Below are positions 25,986 through 35,848 of a stretch of 64,000 nt of DNA, piece by piece (the stretch's first letter is position 1; each line of letters opens with the position of its first letter). Position numbers and translations under genes: made by a program. Source of the DNA: Haloglomus irregulare (GTDB lineage Archaea; Halobacteriota; Halobacteria; Halobacteriales; Haloarculaceae); the NCBI RefSeq assembly GCF_007421925.1, contig NZ_QMDX01000009.1, positions 1-64,000 on the forward strand, read 5' to 3'. The notes below the pieces were generated by a model. The model saw only the letters and a list, made by a program, of their open reading frames with translations, did no database searches and was not told the DNA's origin.

Positions 25986-26513
25986 TCACTCACCGTCGGC
26001 GTCCCGCACCGCGTCCAGCCGCTCGCGGAGGTCGCCGAGTTCGACGGGCCCCCACGTCTCCAGGTCGTAGCTCACGTCCAGTAGCCGCTCGACGAGGGCC
26101 GCGTCCTCGCTCGCGACCGCGCGGGCCACGTCGCCGCGGAACCGCTCCTCGACGGCCCGCCCCAGCGCCTCGCGGTCGACCGCGCGCGACTCGATATCGA
26201 GGATATGTGGCAGGTCCGCGGCCCCCTCGGGCAGCGTCGGGAACGCGGCCGGCCCGGGGACCAGCCACGGGTCGGCCCCCTCGCCCTCCCCGTGCGGGTA
26301 CGCGACCAGCGCGTACTCCCGGACGGCCGCGTCGACGGCGTCGTCGGGCGGCGGCTCGGTGCCCACCCGGAACGCCAGCTCCCCCAGGGCCTCGTCCAGC
26401 TCCGCGCGGGTGAGCCCGCCGAACAGGTCGACCACGCCGGCGAGCTCGTCGGTCGCGAGCGCCAGACGACCCTCGCCGTCCGTCTCCAGTCCCTCCGCGC
26501 CATCGTCGCTCAT
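25986..26513 (-). CDS. haloarchaeal DUF7109-like protein
   Basis: A 175-residue acidic protein starting MSDDGAEGLETDGEGRLALA. It has a helical N-terminal part (LVDLFGGLTRAELDEAL-like) and a conserved-looking core (GPAAFPTLPEGAADLPHIL; VERLLDVSYDLETWGPVEL). I associate it with the DUF7109 family, with moderate certainty. Its start overlaps the stop of the upstream glycosyltransferase by four bases, so the two are translationally coupled. Confidence 0.7.
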   Translation of the reverse strand: MSDDGAEGLETDGEGRLALATDELAGVVDLFGGLTRAELDEALGELAFRVGTEPPPDDAVDAAVREYALVAYPHGEGEGADPWLVPGPAAFPTLPEGAADLPHILDIESRAVDREALGRAVEERFRGDVARAVASEDAALVERLLDVSYDLETWGPVELGDLRERLDAVRDADGE

Positions 26514-27613
26514 CCGTGTGCCTCCTCGGCGGCGTCCAGATCCGCCCGGACGGCGGTCCGGACCGCCTCCGCCGAGATGGGCGCCTCGGCCCACGGCGGC
26601 AGCCGCGTGTCCGTGCCCGGCGGCTCGATGCTGTCGGCGTACGAGGCGACCTGCTCGCGCTCGCTCCCGCGGTCGTACTCCAGCCCGTTGAACGCCGCGT
26701 CGGTCGCGTAGGCGTCGACCAGCCGATGGGCGGCGCCCCGGTAGCGGGCCGGGAGCGTCCCGTAGTCGGGCTCGACCCCGCCGTCCTCGACGGCGCGCAG
26801 TAGCGCCGCGCCCACCTCGTCGGCCATCGTCGACAGTCCGGCCGGCCCGCTCACCGCGCGGTGATCGTGCTCGTGGAGGCCCAGGTCGACCTGGGCGCTG
26901 CCGTCGAGGCCGGCGGCACGGAAGGCGTCGCCGAGTGTCCCCACCTCCAGCCCCCAGCCACGCTGGACGTGCAGCGAGCGGATCACGTCGCTCGTGGCGG
27001 CGAACTCCCCGGCCAGCGCGTAGCGGAACGCGCCGAGGTAGTCAAGCACCGCGGCGTCGTGGGTGTCGGCCAGCGCCCGGACCAGCGGCGCGTAGAACAG
27101 CCGGAACAGCCGGCCGTACAGTCGCCGGTTCTCCACCCGGGCGTAGTACCCCTTCGAGAACCCGAACCCGTGCGCCAGCGGGGACAGCAGCCGCGGCACG
27201 TGCGCCCGTGAGTAGGTCGAGGCGTCGGCGTCGTGGACGGCGACGTACTCCGACTCGGCCGCCCGGCCGAGCGCCAGCCAGACGTCCCGGCCCTTCCCGC
27301 GCCGGCCGTCCAGCCCCTCGTCCGCCAGCAGCTCGCCCAGCCGCGGCCCGTCGCACCACAGCGTCTCGACGGCGAGGTCGAACGAGTCCAGCCAGTCCCG
27401 GACCGCCGGCACCCGCTCGGCCTCGGCCCGCAGCGCCACCACCACCCGCCCGGGTGCCACGTCCTCCAGCGCCGTCAGCACGCGCTCGGCCGCGAGGCTG
27501 GCGTGCTCGCGCTCGGTCATCGGCACGACGACCGCGGCGTCGTCGACCGGCGCCTCGGGGACCGGGTCCGTGAAATCGTGGAGCGTCGTCACCCGCTCCT
27601 GGACGTACTCCAT
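26510..27613 (-). CDS. GT2/GT81-like glycosyltransferase (GpgS-like)
   Basis: A 367-residue soluble glycosyltransferase, GT-A fold, resembling glucosyl-3-phosphoglycerate synthases. Visible marks: VVVPMTEREHASLAAERVLT at the nucleotide-binding start, GRRGKGRDVWLALGRAAESE, the metal motif YVAVHDADASTYSRAHVPRL (DxD), and FSKGYYARVENRRLYGRLFR, which is highly typical of GpgS. The activated sugar and acceptor are inferred, not shown. In salt-loving archaea such an enzyme could make a glucosylglycerate-type compatible solute. Confidence 0.78.
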   Translation of the reverse strand: MEYVQERVTTLHDFTDPVPEAPVDDAAVVVPMTEREHASLAAERVLTALEDVAPGRVVVALRAEAERVPAVRDWLDSFDLAVETLWCDGPRLGELLADEGLDGRRGKGRDVWLALGRAAESEYVAVHDADASTYSRAHVPRLLSPLAHGFGFSKGYYARVENRRLYGRLFRLFYAPLVRALADTHDAAVLDYLGAFRYALAGEFAATSDVIRSLHVQRGWGLEVGTLGDAFRAAGLDGSAQVDLGLHEHDHRAVSGPAGLSTMADEVGAALLRAVEDGGVEPDYGTLPARYRGAAHRLVDAYATDAAFNGLEYDRGSEREQVASYADSIEPPGTDTRLPPWAEAPISAEAVRTAVRADLDAAEEAHG

Positions 27614-27882
27614 TGCCGTCAGGTAGTGGCGCCCTGCGTATCAATCCCGTCACTCGACGCCGGCCCCTCCGGGTCGCGTCCACACCGGACAGGCGCGTCA
27701 TGGTGCTCGCCAGAACGGGATGCACGCGTCGTGGAGGAAACGACTGCGTGTGCGCCCCGTCACGCTACCAGGGCGTAGACGTCGGAGTCGCCGTATAACG
27801 AGTTTCTGCCGAGTATATCGAATCGAATTCAGATGTTGATCGTCTAAATGTGAGAATAGGGATGAAACACCCAAACAACCGA
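27614..27882. other. intergenic, partly AT-rich
   Basis: 270 bases; the part 27780-27880 is distinctly AT-rich. It forms the gap between two minus-strand genes. A short plus-strand frame near 27700 is not protein-like. Nothing further is recognised. Confidence 0.45.
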
Positions 27883-28560
27883 CTACTCCCGTTCGGGCCA
27901 GTCGGCGGGGGCGTCGTGTTCCCCATCCGGGTCGGGACCCAGCGCCGCGCCGCGGTCCGGTGGGTTCCAGTCGGTGGTGAGGTCGAGCAGCGTGCGGACG
28001 ATGAAGCCGGTCAGCCCCCAGACGACGTGGTCGTCGACGCGGAAAAAGGGGAGGCGGGCGGTCCCCCGGTCGGGGTGCGAGCGGGTCTCGTTCTCGTAGA
28101 CGCCGGGCGCCGTCAGCTCCGAGACGGGGATGAGGGCGACGCTGGCGACCTCGCGCTCGTCGGGGTCGTACGTGCGGTCGGGGACGCGGGCCACGAACGG
28201 GCGGACGACGTGACCGTAGGGGCCGGGCAGGTCGTCCAGCGGACCGACGACATCGGCGGTCATCGGGGCGAGACCGATCTCCTCGTCCGCCTCTCGGAGC
28301 GCGGTCGTCTCCAGGTCACCGTCGTCGGCCTCGTAGCCGCCGCCGGGGAAGCTCATCTCGCCGGCGTGGGTCCGCATGTCGGCGGCGCGCTCGGTGAACA
28401 GGAGGTGGTGGCCGTCCCGGCGCTCGATGACCGGGACGAGGACGCCGGCCCACTCGCTCCGGTCGGTGCCGGTCACCTCGCGGGGGCGGTGGGTCCCGAC
28501 GGCGTCGAGGCCGAGTCGGTCGACGTGGGGCGGGCCCGCGTCGCCCGTGCCGTCAGTCAT
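27883..28560 (-). CDS. Nudix hydrolase, CoA pyrophosphatase type
   Basis: A 225-residue Nudix enzyme. The UPF0035-type block LLFTERAADMRTHAGEMSFP, then GGGYEADDGDLETTALREAD and EEIGL, matches coenzyme-A diphosphatases. The family Nudix box has the GGxx to REExGL pattern with E-E-I-G-L. The start at 28560 (MTDGTGDAGPPHVDRLGL) overlaps the stop of the upstream hydrolase gene by eight bases. Predicted to hydrolyse CoA or its derivatives; substrate inferred from family only. Confidence 0.85.
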   Translation of the reverse strand: MTDGTGDAGPPHVDRLGLDAVGTHRPREVTGTDRSEWAGVLVPVIERRDGHHLLFTERAADMRTHAGEMSFPGGGYEADDGDLETTALREADEEIGLAPMTADVVGPLDDLPGPYGHVVRPFVARVPDRTYDPDEREVASVALIPVSELTAPGVYENETRSHPDRGTARLPFFRVDDHVVWGLTGFIVRTLLDLTTDWNPPDRGAALGPDPDGEHDAPADWPERE

Positions 28561-29362
28561 CGTCCACCTCCGCGAAGAAGTCCAGCAGGGCGTCGTTGAG
28601 CGGCCGCGAGGCCTCGACGTGAGCGAGCCGCCGCCCGGCGACGGCCTCGAACCGGCCCCGCGGGAGGTCGGCGGCGAGGGACTCGACGGCGGCCCGGTCG
28701 ACGACGGGGTCGTCGGTCCCGCGGCAGACGACGGCCGGCGTCGTCGCCTCGTACAGCGGTTCGGGCTCGTAGTCGAGCCAGGCGTCGACCTGGGCGTGCC
28801 GGACCCGCGGCGGGGCGTCCTCGGCGCGGCGCCAGTCGACGACCCGGTCCAGTAGCGACGGGTCGGCATCGCGGAACGCGCCGGAGAACAGCGCGGGCAG
28901 GGTCGCCCGGACGGCGGCCGCGTCGGCGGCGCCGGGGTAACAGCGTGCCAGCCCTGCCTCGTCGACGGCGTCGCCGGGGGCAGTCCCGACGAGGGTGAGC
29001 GAGCGGACGCCCCGCTCGCGGGTGTAACGGAGCGCGACGGCGCCGCCGAGGCCGAAGCCGACCAGATGCGCGGGTTTGGCGTCGGCGGCTGCCAGCACCG
29101 CCCCCAGATCGGCCGCCAGCCGGTCCACGTCGTAGGGGCCGTCGGCGTCCGGGTCGCCGGTCCCCCGGTGGTCGTAGGTGACCACGCGGCGCCGCCCGGC
29201 CAGCGGCTCGTGCTGCCAGCCCCAGGCCCACGCCCCGTAGCCGGCGTCGTTGACGAGCGCGACCGGCGGTTCCGCCCCCTCGCCTGCGACTGCGTACCGG
29301 AGTTCGGTCCCGTCGTCGGCGGTTGCGGTCGGCACACTCCGGTCTGGGGCGGGTCGGCACAT
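28553..29362 (-). CDS. alpha/beta hydrolase-fold protein lacking nucleophile Ser
   Basis: A 269-residue protein with the hydrolase fold: VALVNDAGYGAWAWGWQHEP, VVTYDHRGTGDPDADGPYDV, the elbow HLVGFGLGGAVALRYTRERG, and the late strand VVCRGTDDPVVDRAAVESLA with an Asp and a His in RRLAHVEASRP. At the elbow the catalytic Ser of GxSxG is Gly104 (GFGLGG), so ordinary esterase activity is not expected. It may be a non-hydrolytic member or use another residue. It is the first gene of an overlapping pair with the Nudix gene. Confidence 0.8.
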   Translation of the reverse strand: MCRPAPDRSVPTATADDGTELRYAVAGEGAEPPVALVNDAGYGAWAWGWQHEPLAGRRRVVTYDHRGTGDPDADGPYDVDRLAADLGAVLAAADAKPAHLVGFGLGGAVALRYTRERGVRSLTLVGTAPGDAVDEAGLARCYPGAADAAAVRATLPALFSGAFRDADPSLLDRVVDWRRAEDAPPRVRHAQVDAWLDYEPEPLYEATTPAVVCRGTDDPVVDRAAVESLAADLPRGRFEAVAGRRLAHVEASRPLNDALLDFFAEVDDD

Positions 29363-29433
29363 ACGGTTTGCGGGGCCCCGCCGCGCCGGGACCGACGGGT
29401 CGGATTCTTGAGTCGTCGCCCCGAACCGGGGGT

Positions 29434-30537
29434 ATGCGACCGACGGACGTCGCCGCCGACATCGACCTCGACGGAACGGCGTATCTGAACTGGGGGGCCA
29501 GCGGCCCCTCGCCCGAGCGGGTGCTCGCGGCCGCCCGCGAGGAGCAGCGCCGCCACGAGCGCCACGCCCACTCGACCGCCGACCCGTACGAGTACGCGAG
29601 CGAGGCGTTCGCGGCGACCCGCGAGGCGGTCGCCGGACTCCTCGACACCGTGCCCGAGCGGATCGCCCTGACGGATTCGACCGCCGACGGCATCAGCCGC
29701 GTCGCCAACGCCATCGACTGGGCCGAGGGCGACGTCGTCGTCCGGACGGACCTGGAGCACCCGGCCGGGGAACTCCCCTGGGACCGCCTCCGCGAGGAGG
29801 GCGTCCGGGTCCGGGAGGTGGCCTGCCCGGGGGGGCGTTTCGACCGCGACTCGTACCGCGAGGCCGTCGACGGGGCGCGGCTGGTCTGTTTCAACGGCAT
29901 CTCATGGTACCACGGCACCCACCTCGACGTCGGGTGGGCGACGGAGGTGGCCCACGACGCCGGCGCCGAGGTGCTGGTCGATGCGGTCCAGTCGCCGGGG
30001 CAGGCCCCGCTCCCGGTCGAGGACTGGGGCGCCGACTTCGTCGTCGGGGCCGGCCACAAGTGGCTCGCCGGCGTCTGGGGCGCCGGCTTCTGCTACGTTC
30101 GGGACCCCGAGCGGTGGCGCCCCGGCCACCTGGGCTACTACGCCGTCGACGACTACGATGCCGACGACCAGCCGGCGTACCACGCCGACGCCCGTCGGTT
30201 CGAGGTCGGCACCAACTCGCTGGCGCCGTACGCGGCGCTTCGCGAGGCCGTCGCGGTCCACCACGAGGTCGGACCCGAGGCCATCCGGGAGCGCCAGCGC
30301 GGCCTCGTCGAGCGGCTGGTCGACGGTCTCGGCGACCGGCTGGTCTCCCCCCGCGACCCCGAATCCGGACTGGTGACGTTCGACTGCGGCGACGAGACCG
30401 CCGCGACGGACCTGGTCGAGCGGACCCGCGAGGCCGGTGTCGTCGTCCGGTCGGTCCCCCGCGACGGCTGGGTGCGGGCCTCGGTCCACGCGTTCAACAC
30501 CGAGCGCGACGTCGAGCGGCTGGCCGAACTGCTGTAG
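29434..30537 (+). CDS. aminotransferase class V / cysteine desulfurase-like
   Basis: A 367-residue PLP-dependent enzyme of the class V fold. Visible: YLNWGASGPSPERVLAAARE, the cofactor region RIALTDSTADGISRVANAID, EVLVDAVQSPGQAPLPVEDW with the PLP Asp, and the Schiff-base Lys in FVVGAGHKWLAGVWGAGFCY. The C-terminus lacks the catalytic Cys loop typical of SufS (R-GHHCA), so it may be a lyase or a different aminotransferase. The ATG 29434 is chosen because the longer frame adds basic residues. It precedes the NMD3 gene by 58 bases on the same strand. Confidence 0.82.
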   Translation: MRPTDVAADIDLDGTAYLNWGASGPSPERVLAAAREEQRRHERHAHSTADPYEYASEAFAATREAVAGLLDTVPERIALTDSTADGISRVANAIDWAEGDVVVRTDLEHPAGELPWDRLREEGVRVREVACPGGRFDRDSYREAVDGARLVCFNGISWYHGTHLDVGWATEVAHDAGAEVLVDAVQSPGQAPLPVEDWGADFVVGAGHKWLAGVWGAGFCYVRDPERWRPGHLGYYAVDDYDADDQPAYHADARRFEVGTNSLAPYAALREAVAVHHEVGPEAIRERQRGLVERLVDGLGDRLVSPRDPESGLVTFDCGDETAATDLVERTREAGVVVRSVPRDGWVRASVHAFNTERDVERLAELL

Positions 30538-30595
30538 CCGCTCGGCATCCGCGGCGTGGCGCGAGGTTTAACCGCGGGACCGACCCACTACCGAC

Positions 30596-31753
30596 ATGAG
30601 CGATTCGGAGCGACGCGACGACCGTGGGTTCTGCCCGCGCTGTGGCGACCCCATCGAGCGGCCGCCCGGGGTCGACCTGCCGGGCGCGCCCGGCGACGCG
30701 GACGCGGTGCTGTGCGACGGCTGCTACTTCGAGGACTTCGACCTGGTCGACGCGCCCGAGCGCGTGGAGGTGCAGGTCTGCTCGGACTGTGGCGCGGTCC
30801 AGCGGGGCAACCGGTGGGTGGATGTCGGCGCCCGGGACTACACCGACGTGGCCATCGAGGAGGTGACGGACGCGCTGGGCGTCCACGTCGACGCCCGCGG
30901 CGTCGAGTGGGTCGTCGACCCCGAGCAGGTCGACGAGAACACCATCCGGATGCACACCATGTTCACCGGCGTCATCCGGGGGACGCCCGTCGAGGAGGAG
31001 GTCACCGTCCCCGTCTACATCTCCCGGGGGACCTGCAACCGCTGTGGCCGCATCGCCGGCGACTACTGGGAGGCACTGGTACAGATCCGGGCCACCGACC
31101 GCACGCCGACCGACGAGGAGTGCGAGCGGGCCGTCGAGATCGCCGAGTCCTACATCGCCGAGCGCGAGGCGAAGGGCGACCGGAACGCGTTCATCACGTC
31201 GGTCGGCCGGACGGAGGGCGGGGTGAACCTGAAGATCAGCGCCAACCAGATGGGCGAGGCCATCGCCCACCGCGTCGTCCGCGAGTTCGGCGGCGAGGTG
31301 TCGGCGGCCGAGACCCTCGCGACGGAGGACAGCGACGGCAACGAACTCTACCGCGTCACGTTCGTCGCGCGCCTGCCGCCGTACACCCCCGGCGACGTTA
31401 TCGACCCGGCCGACGACGAGGGGCCCGTGCTCGTGCGGAGCGCCCACGGCAACCTGAAGGGGGTCCGCCTGACGACCGGCGAGCGCTACGAGGCGGCCTA
31501 CGAGGAGGGTATCGACCCCGACGCCCGGCGGCTCGGCACCCGCGACGACGGCCAGCGCACCACGGTCGTGGCCGTCGAGGACGAGCATGCCGTGCAGGTG
31601 CTCGACCCGGAGACGTTCGAGGCCCGCACCATCGCCCGGCCCGACTACATGGACCCCGACGCCGACGAGGTGCCCGTGCTCCGGTCCCGGGCCGGGCTGC
31701 ACGTCCTGCCCGACCGCGACGGGACGGCCGACGACGGGGCGGACGATGGCTGA
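30596..31753 (+). CDS. NMD3 family protein
   Basis: A 385-residue homologue of NMD3, which in eukaryotes is a 60S-subunit export adaptor; its archaeal role is presumably in large-subunit assembly. The N-terminal zinc fingers are clear: FCPRCGDPIERP, VLCDGCYFEDFDLVDAPE, QVCSDCGAVQRGNRWV and GTCNRCGRIAGDYWEALVQI. The middle (NAFITSVGRTEGGVNLKISA) and C-terminal OB-like part match the family. Its stop overlaps the next gene start, so it is coupled with the Taw2-type gene. Confidence 0.88.
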   Translation: MSDSERRDDRGFCPRCGDPIERPPGVDLPGAPGDADAVLCDGCYFEDFDLVDAPERVEVQVCSDCGAVQRGNRWVDVGARDYTDVAIEEVTDALGVHVDARGVEWVVDPEQVDENTIRMHTMFTGVIRGTPVEEEVTVPVYISRGTCNRCGRIAGDYWEALVQIRATDRTPTDEECERAVEIAESYIAEREAKGDRNAFITSVGRTEGGVNLKISANQMGEAIAHRVVREFGGEVSAAETLATEDSDGNELYRVTFVARLPPYTPGDVIDPADDEGPVLVRSAHGNLKGVRLTTGERYEAAYEEGIDPDARRLGTRDDGQRTTVVAVEDEHAVQVLDPETFEARTIARPDYMDPDADEVPVLRSRAGLHVLPDRDGTADDGADDG

Positions 31754-32801
31754 GACGGCCGACGACCCCCGCGATACCCCCGGGCTGGCGGCGCTCGTCC
31801 CGAAACCAGCCGCCGAGCGTGCCGAGCGCGAGCTGTCGGCGCTCGGCGTCTACGACGAGACCCGCGGCATCGAGGCGTACGACGAGACCCGCGTGGCGCT
31901 GCCCGTGACCGGGACCGACCCCGCCGACCGCGAGGGGACCGTCGAGGCCGTCGCCGCGGTCGAGTCCGTCGTCGCGCACGCGCTCCCCTCGCGCGACCGG
32001 ACGCTGGCCGACCGCCCGCGGGCCCGCGGCTGGAACGAGGCCGACATCGCCCGTGTCCCGGGCTCGTGGGCCGTCATCGGCACCGTCCTGCTGGCGGATT
32101 TCGACGGCTGCCCGCGGCCCGAAGTCGTCGCCGACGCGCTGCTGGAGCTCCACGGCGAGGCCGACACCGTGCTCGACCGCGGCCCCGTCGTGGGTCGGAC
32201 CCGCGACCCCGACGTCCGGGTGCTCGCGGGCACGGGCGACACGGAGACGGTCCACACGGAGCACGGGACCCGCTACGCGCTCGACCTGTCGGTGACGATG
32301 TTCTCGCCCGGCAACAAGGCCGAGCGCGCCCGGATGGGCGAGGTGGCCGGCGCCGACGAGCGTGTCTTCGACATGTTCGCCGGCGTCGGCTACTTCGCGC
32401 TCCCGATGGCTCGGGCCGGCGCCACGGTCGTCGCCGCCGAACTCGACCCCGCGACCTACCGCTACCTCGTCGAGAACGCCGTCCTCAACGACGTGACCGA
32501 CCGGTTCCGTGCCGTCCGAGCCGACTGTGCCGACGTCGACCTGGCCCCCGTCGACCGCGCCGTGATGGGCCACTACGACGCGCACGAGCGGCTCCCGGCC
32601 GCCGTCGCGGCGCTGCGCCCCGGCGGCCACCTGCACATGCACGAGGCGACCCCCGAAGCCGACCTGCCGGACCACCCCGTCGGGCGAGTCGAGGCCGCGG
32701 CGGCGGACGCCGGACGCTCCTGTGAGGTGCTGGACGTCCGCGAGGTCAAGAGCCACGCAGAGGGCGTCCAGCACGTCGTCGTGGACGCGATTATCGGATA
32801 G
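31746..32801 (+). CDS. taw2: Taw2/Trm5-family tRNA modification enzyme
   Basis: A 351-residue class I SAM-dependent enzyme. The Trm5/TYW2-shared block is LDLSVTMFSPGNKAERARMG with VFDMFAGVGYFALPMARAGA for SAM binding. Later VDRAVMGHYDAHERLPAAVA and GGHLHMHEATPEADLPDH replace the NxPxx motif of methyltransferases with the G-x(n)-H-x-H-E pattern I associate with TYW2/Taw2. Taw2 transfers an aminocarboxypropyl group to 4-demethylwyosine at position 37 of tRNA-Phe. Trm5 (m1G37) remains possible. Start at the ATG overlapping the NMD3 stop by eight bases. Confidence 0.78.
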   Translation: MAETADDPRDTPGLAALVPKPAAERAERELSALGVYDETRGIEAYDETRVALPVTGTDPADREGTVEAVAAVESVVAHALPSRDRTLADRPRARGWNEADIARVPGSWAVIGTVLLADFDGCPRPEVVADALLELHGEADTVLDRGPVVGRTRDPDVRVLAGTGDTETVHTEHGTRYALDLSVTMFSPGNKAERARMGEVAGADERVFDMFAGVGYFALPMARAGATVVAAELDPATYRYLVENAVLNDVTDRFRAVRADCADVDLAPVDRAVMGHYDAHERLPAAVAALRPGGHLHMHEATPEADLPDHPVGRVEAAAADAGRSCEVLDVREVKSHAEGVQHVVVDAIIG

Positions 32802-33129
32802 TTCTCCAACCTACCGGGATGTTCCACGATCGGACGTAATATTCGCCGTATTACCCACCTGAGACGGGTTCCCTGCACTACTCCCGCGACTGGCATACGA
32901 CGACGGGACCGTCTCCGAAGCCCTCGCCTCCGGCCGGGTAGCGGGCGGTCGGCAGGAGACGCGCGAGCGCGGGGCGGTGTTGGGGGTGCCCTGCTCCGCT
33001 GGGACCATCATACGCGAACGTCCGGGGCGACAGGCACGGGGCGGGCCTGGGAGCGGGCGGGGGCTCTCGAGGGCTGTCCGTCGGCGTCGGCGGGGGAACG
33101 ACGCCGAGCGATCCCGCTCCGGGCGACCC
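32802..33129. other. intergenic, no gene seen
   Basis: About 330 bases between the Taw2-type gene and the proline dehydrogenase relic. Only short frames without motifs are open. Confidence 0.45.
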
Positions 33130-33665
33130 TCACCCCCCATCCACGAGGGCACGGGCGGCCAACAGCGCGTTGGACGTGCGCTCCATCACACGCCGGTAGG
33201 AGTAGGACAGCCACTCCGTCCCGTGCGGAGCGTACTGGTAGACCGGGACCTCCGCGGCCAGATCCGTCTGCGCTGCCTCGGACGCCCATGAGCATCCGGC
33301 CCTCGTACGAACTGCCGTACCAGTCTGGGGGCCGCGAGCGGGGTCGTGGCTGCCGACGGCGACGCCCTCGTCGAACGAGCGGAACGCCTGCTCCAGCAGG
33401 TCGCGGTACGCCCCGTCGACCCGGCGCTTCTCGCGGTGGGCCACCTCGTGCGGTGGTTCGTACGCACCCTCCACCAGCCACACCGTGCCGGGGAGGGCGG
33501 CCAGCCGGTCGGGACCGTCCGGCGTCCGCCTCACGTCGACCTGCGGGCAGAGCCCCATGCCGTGGTGGTCGGCGACGAGGTCGCAGAGGGCGGCGTGGTG
33601 TCGACCCGGATGAACGCGCCCCGGCGGCCGGCGTGGGCGGCGATGTCGCCCAGGTTCCTCCGGAG
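33130..33665 (-). pseudogene. proline dehydrogenase pseudogene (C-terminal)
   Basis: The last 170 residues of a FAD-dependent proline dehydrogenase can be read only by switching frames. One frame gives RRNLGDIAAHAGRRGAFIRV. A second gives DHHGMGLCPQVDVRRTPDGP, then LPGTVWLVEGAYEPPHEVAH and DGAYRDLLEQAFRSFDEGVA. A third gives YGSSYEGRMLMGVRGSA. The second returns with YQYAPHGTEWLSYSYRRVME and RTSNALLAARALVDGG before the stop. These match the family blocks (KGAYxEP, MLMGVR, YRRxxER). At least three indels and loss of the N-terminal third make it non-functional. It marks the left edge of the second accessory zone. Confidence 0.8.
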
Positions 33666-33978
33666 GAGTCCGGTCCGACGTCCAGATCCGAGCGGACGAT
33701 ATCGTCCTCTGAGCGTGGCCCCACATGTGGCTGTTTCCGTCCGATAAACTTCATGACGCGATACCAAACTGCGGGCGGATGGACGTTGAGACTACAGCGG
33801 GATCAGCGGGGCTGTGATACGTGAATCTGACCGATTCGGCCAGGGGTACTGCCCCGGATGGCCCTCCAGGCGGCTACTCTCGTTACACATCCAACTACAT
33901 GGACGGGTTTTCGGGACCTCCAGCAGCGTAGCCACTCAGACGGCACGCCAACCCGAACAGAGTTCCTCACTGCCTGAT

Positions 33979-35644
33979 TCAACTTTCCTTCTTCAGCAGT
34001 GTCAGCGTGTTGTCCGCTGTAATCACCGGTGAGTGCTCATACTCGCCGGCCAATCCGGTTTGGACGAGGAGACCGACAGCGCGCCAAATCGAGTACAGCA
34101 GACATGCGAACGCGAAACACAAGAGTCGCAGCCCGAAATCCTCCGACGTCGCCGCCGGTATGAACCGTTTGATCGACCTGTTCCCCTCTCGATTTCCCAC
34201 CGGCAGCCGTACCCCGTGAGATGTCCGCTCCCCCGATCGGTCATGAACACCGAATACTGCCGGTGATCGTCGTGCTCGGAGTCCCCTTTCCGGTGGTAGA
34301 TCAGGGTCGTCTCGTGCCACTCATTCTTGCCCGGATTGAGTTCGCGGTCGGTCTCGTATCGGTCCTGATTCCGCTGGAGCAACCGCTCGGCCTTGGCCTT
34401 CTCGCTGGTCTGCATCCGTTTCGGGACGACGTAGGAGAGCCCACGCTGGCTGACCATCCCCAGGACATGCTGGCTATCGAACTCCCGATCCATTCGCACA
34501 TTATCGACGTGAACGAGGTCCTCAGCCGAATCCAGCAACTCCTTGAGGATCTCCTTGCGTGACTCGCCTTTCCCCACGGGGCGAGCATCGGGGACGAGCG
34601 GAACAGCGTTACCGACCAACTGGACTGTGGCCCACTGGCAGGCGTACTCGTCGGTGTTCTCCTTCTTCCGATGATCTCGTCCTCGTGGCCCGTACGGTCG
34701 CCCCTGAAGGGGTCAGCTTCGGTGATGTCGATCGCGACGATGCCTGCGCGAGGGACCTCCCCCGCCTTTGCGACCTTGCCGATGAGTTGCCGGATCGCCC
34801 GTCGATACATCGCTCGAACCTCCGGTATCGAGAGGTCACGCAGGTGGTCGCGGTGAGCCTGTCCGAGTGGTGTCCGCTCCCGTGTTGACTCGTAGATGAA
34901 GCTGCGAGCGCCCTCGTTGGCGGCCAAGTTCTCACGCAGTCCGAGATAAGTTTGTAAACCCCAGTAGGCGTTCTCGTGAATCTCACACCCGTTACCACGG
35001 TCTAGCGAAAACGCCGGGAAGACAACGCGGCTGACCTGTTCTATGATCGTCTCTGCCCTGCCCAAGATGCGTTGCTCGTTCGGTGCCGAATCCTCGACGT
35101 CGCTGTCCCGGTAACAGAGCTTCTGCTCAGGGTCGCGTGGAACCGAGACATCTGCATTCTGGGCTTTAATGAGAAGAGTCCGGGCAGTTGTCTCCACCGT
35201 CTCACGAAGGTCGGCGGTGAACCGGGTGTTCCAACTGCGCCACAGCGTCGACTGATCTGGAACCGTCTCTAACCCCAACTGATCGCATACGACTGGCGCG
35301 TTTCCCAGATAATCAACGAGGGCCGTTTCGTGCTCCCAGCCGTGGAGTTCCTTCAGTACAAACATCCGAAAGAGTGTGTCCATCTCGTAGCGGGTTGAGC
35401 CCTCGTAGCGGTCGTGGACATTGAATTGGAAGTACGCCATGGGAAGTGAACAGACGAGCTGCTCAACCGAGTCGTGACTCTTGTGACCGAACCACGTCTC
35501 CGAGACCGTCCGAACATCCGATTCTAGTCCGGCAAGCGACGTCCGATCATACAACGGCGACGTATCGTAGACTGGCCAGTTGGCGTACGGTCGTTGCGCG
35601 ATGTCTCGGAAAACAGCTCGGCGAGACTCAAGAGTCGGAGCCAT
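33979..35644 (-). mobile_element. insertion sequence with frameshifted DDE transposase
   Basis: A transposase reading frame starts at 35644 (MAPTLESRRAVFRDIAQRPY) and runs about 320 residues through ALVDYLGNAPVVCDQLGLET, VPDQSTLWRSWNTRFTAD and the first Asp region GIVAIDITEADPFRGDRTG. It then changes frame near 34685 to continue as NTDEYACQWATVQLVGNAVP with VDNVRMDREFDSQHVLGMVS (second Asp). It changes again near 34170 to NRSIKRFIPAATSEDFGLRL and YSIWRAVGLLVQTGL, ending at 33979. The order and the W-E-IE-RSIKRF motif fit IS4-like haloarchaeal transposases; the exact IS is not named. Two frameshifts make it inactive. I found no convincing terminal inverted repeats by eye. Confidence 0.8.
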
Positions 35645-35848
35645 CAACAGACGCTGGATAGGGCACGCTCAAGAACGCATCCACATCTTTAGATACGCCG
35701 ACGTACGGACTACAGGACTCTGTAACCGTTCTGTACGAGACCCGCATATAGTTTTCCACGGAGCGCCTCGTCTGGTTTGTACCGACCAACTACCTCAACT
35801 GCCTGCCACAGCTCCGGGTGGAAGAGTCCGCTGAGAGCGCTCGTTCCT

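Noticed and set aside
33900-35760. Terminal inverted repeats for the insertion sequence
   Set aside because: No convincing pair was found by eye on either side of the transposase frames, so the element ends are left at the coding limits.
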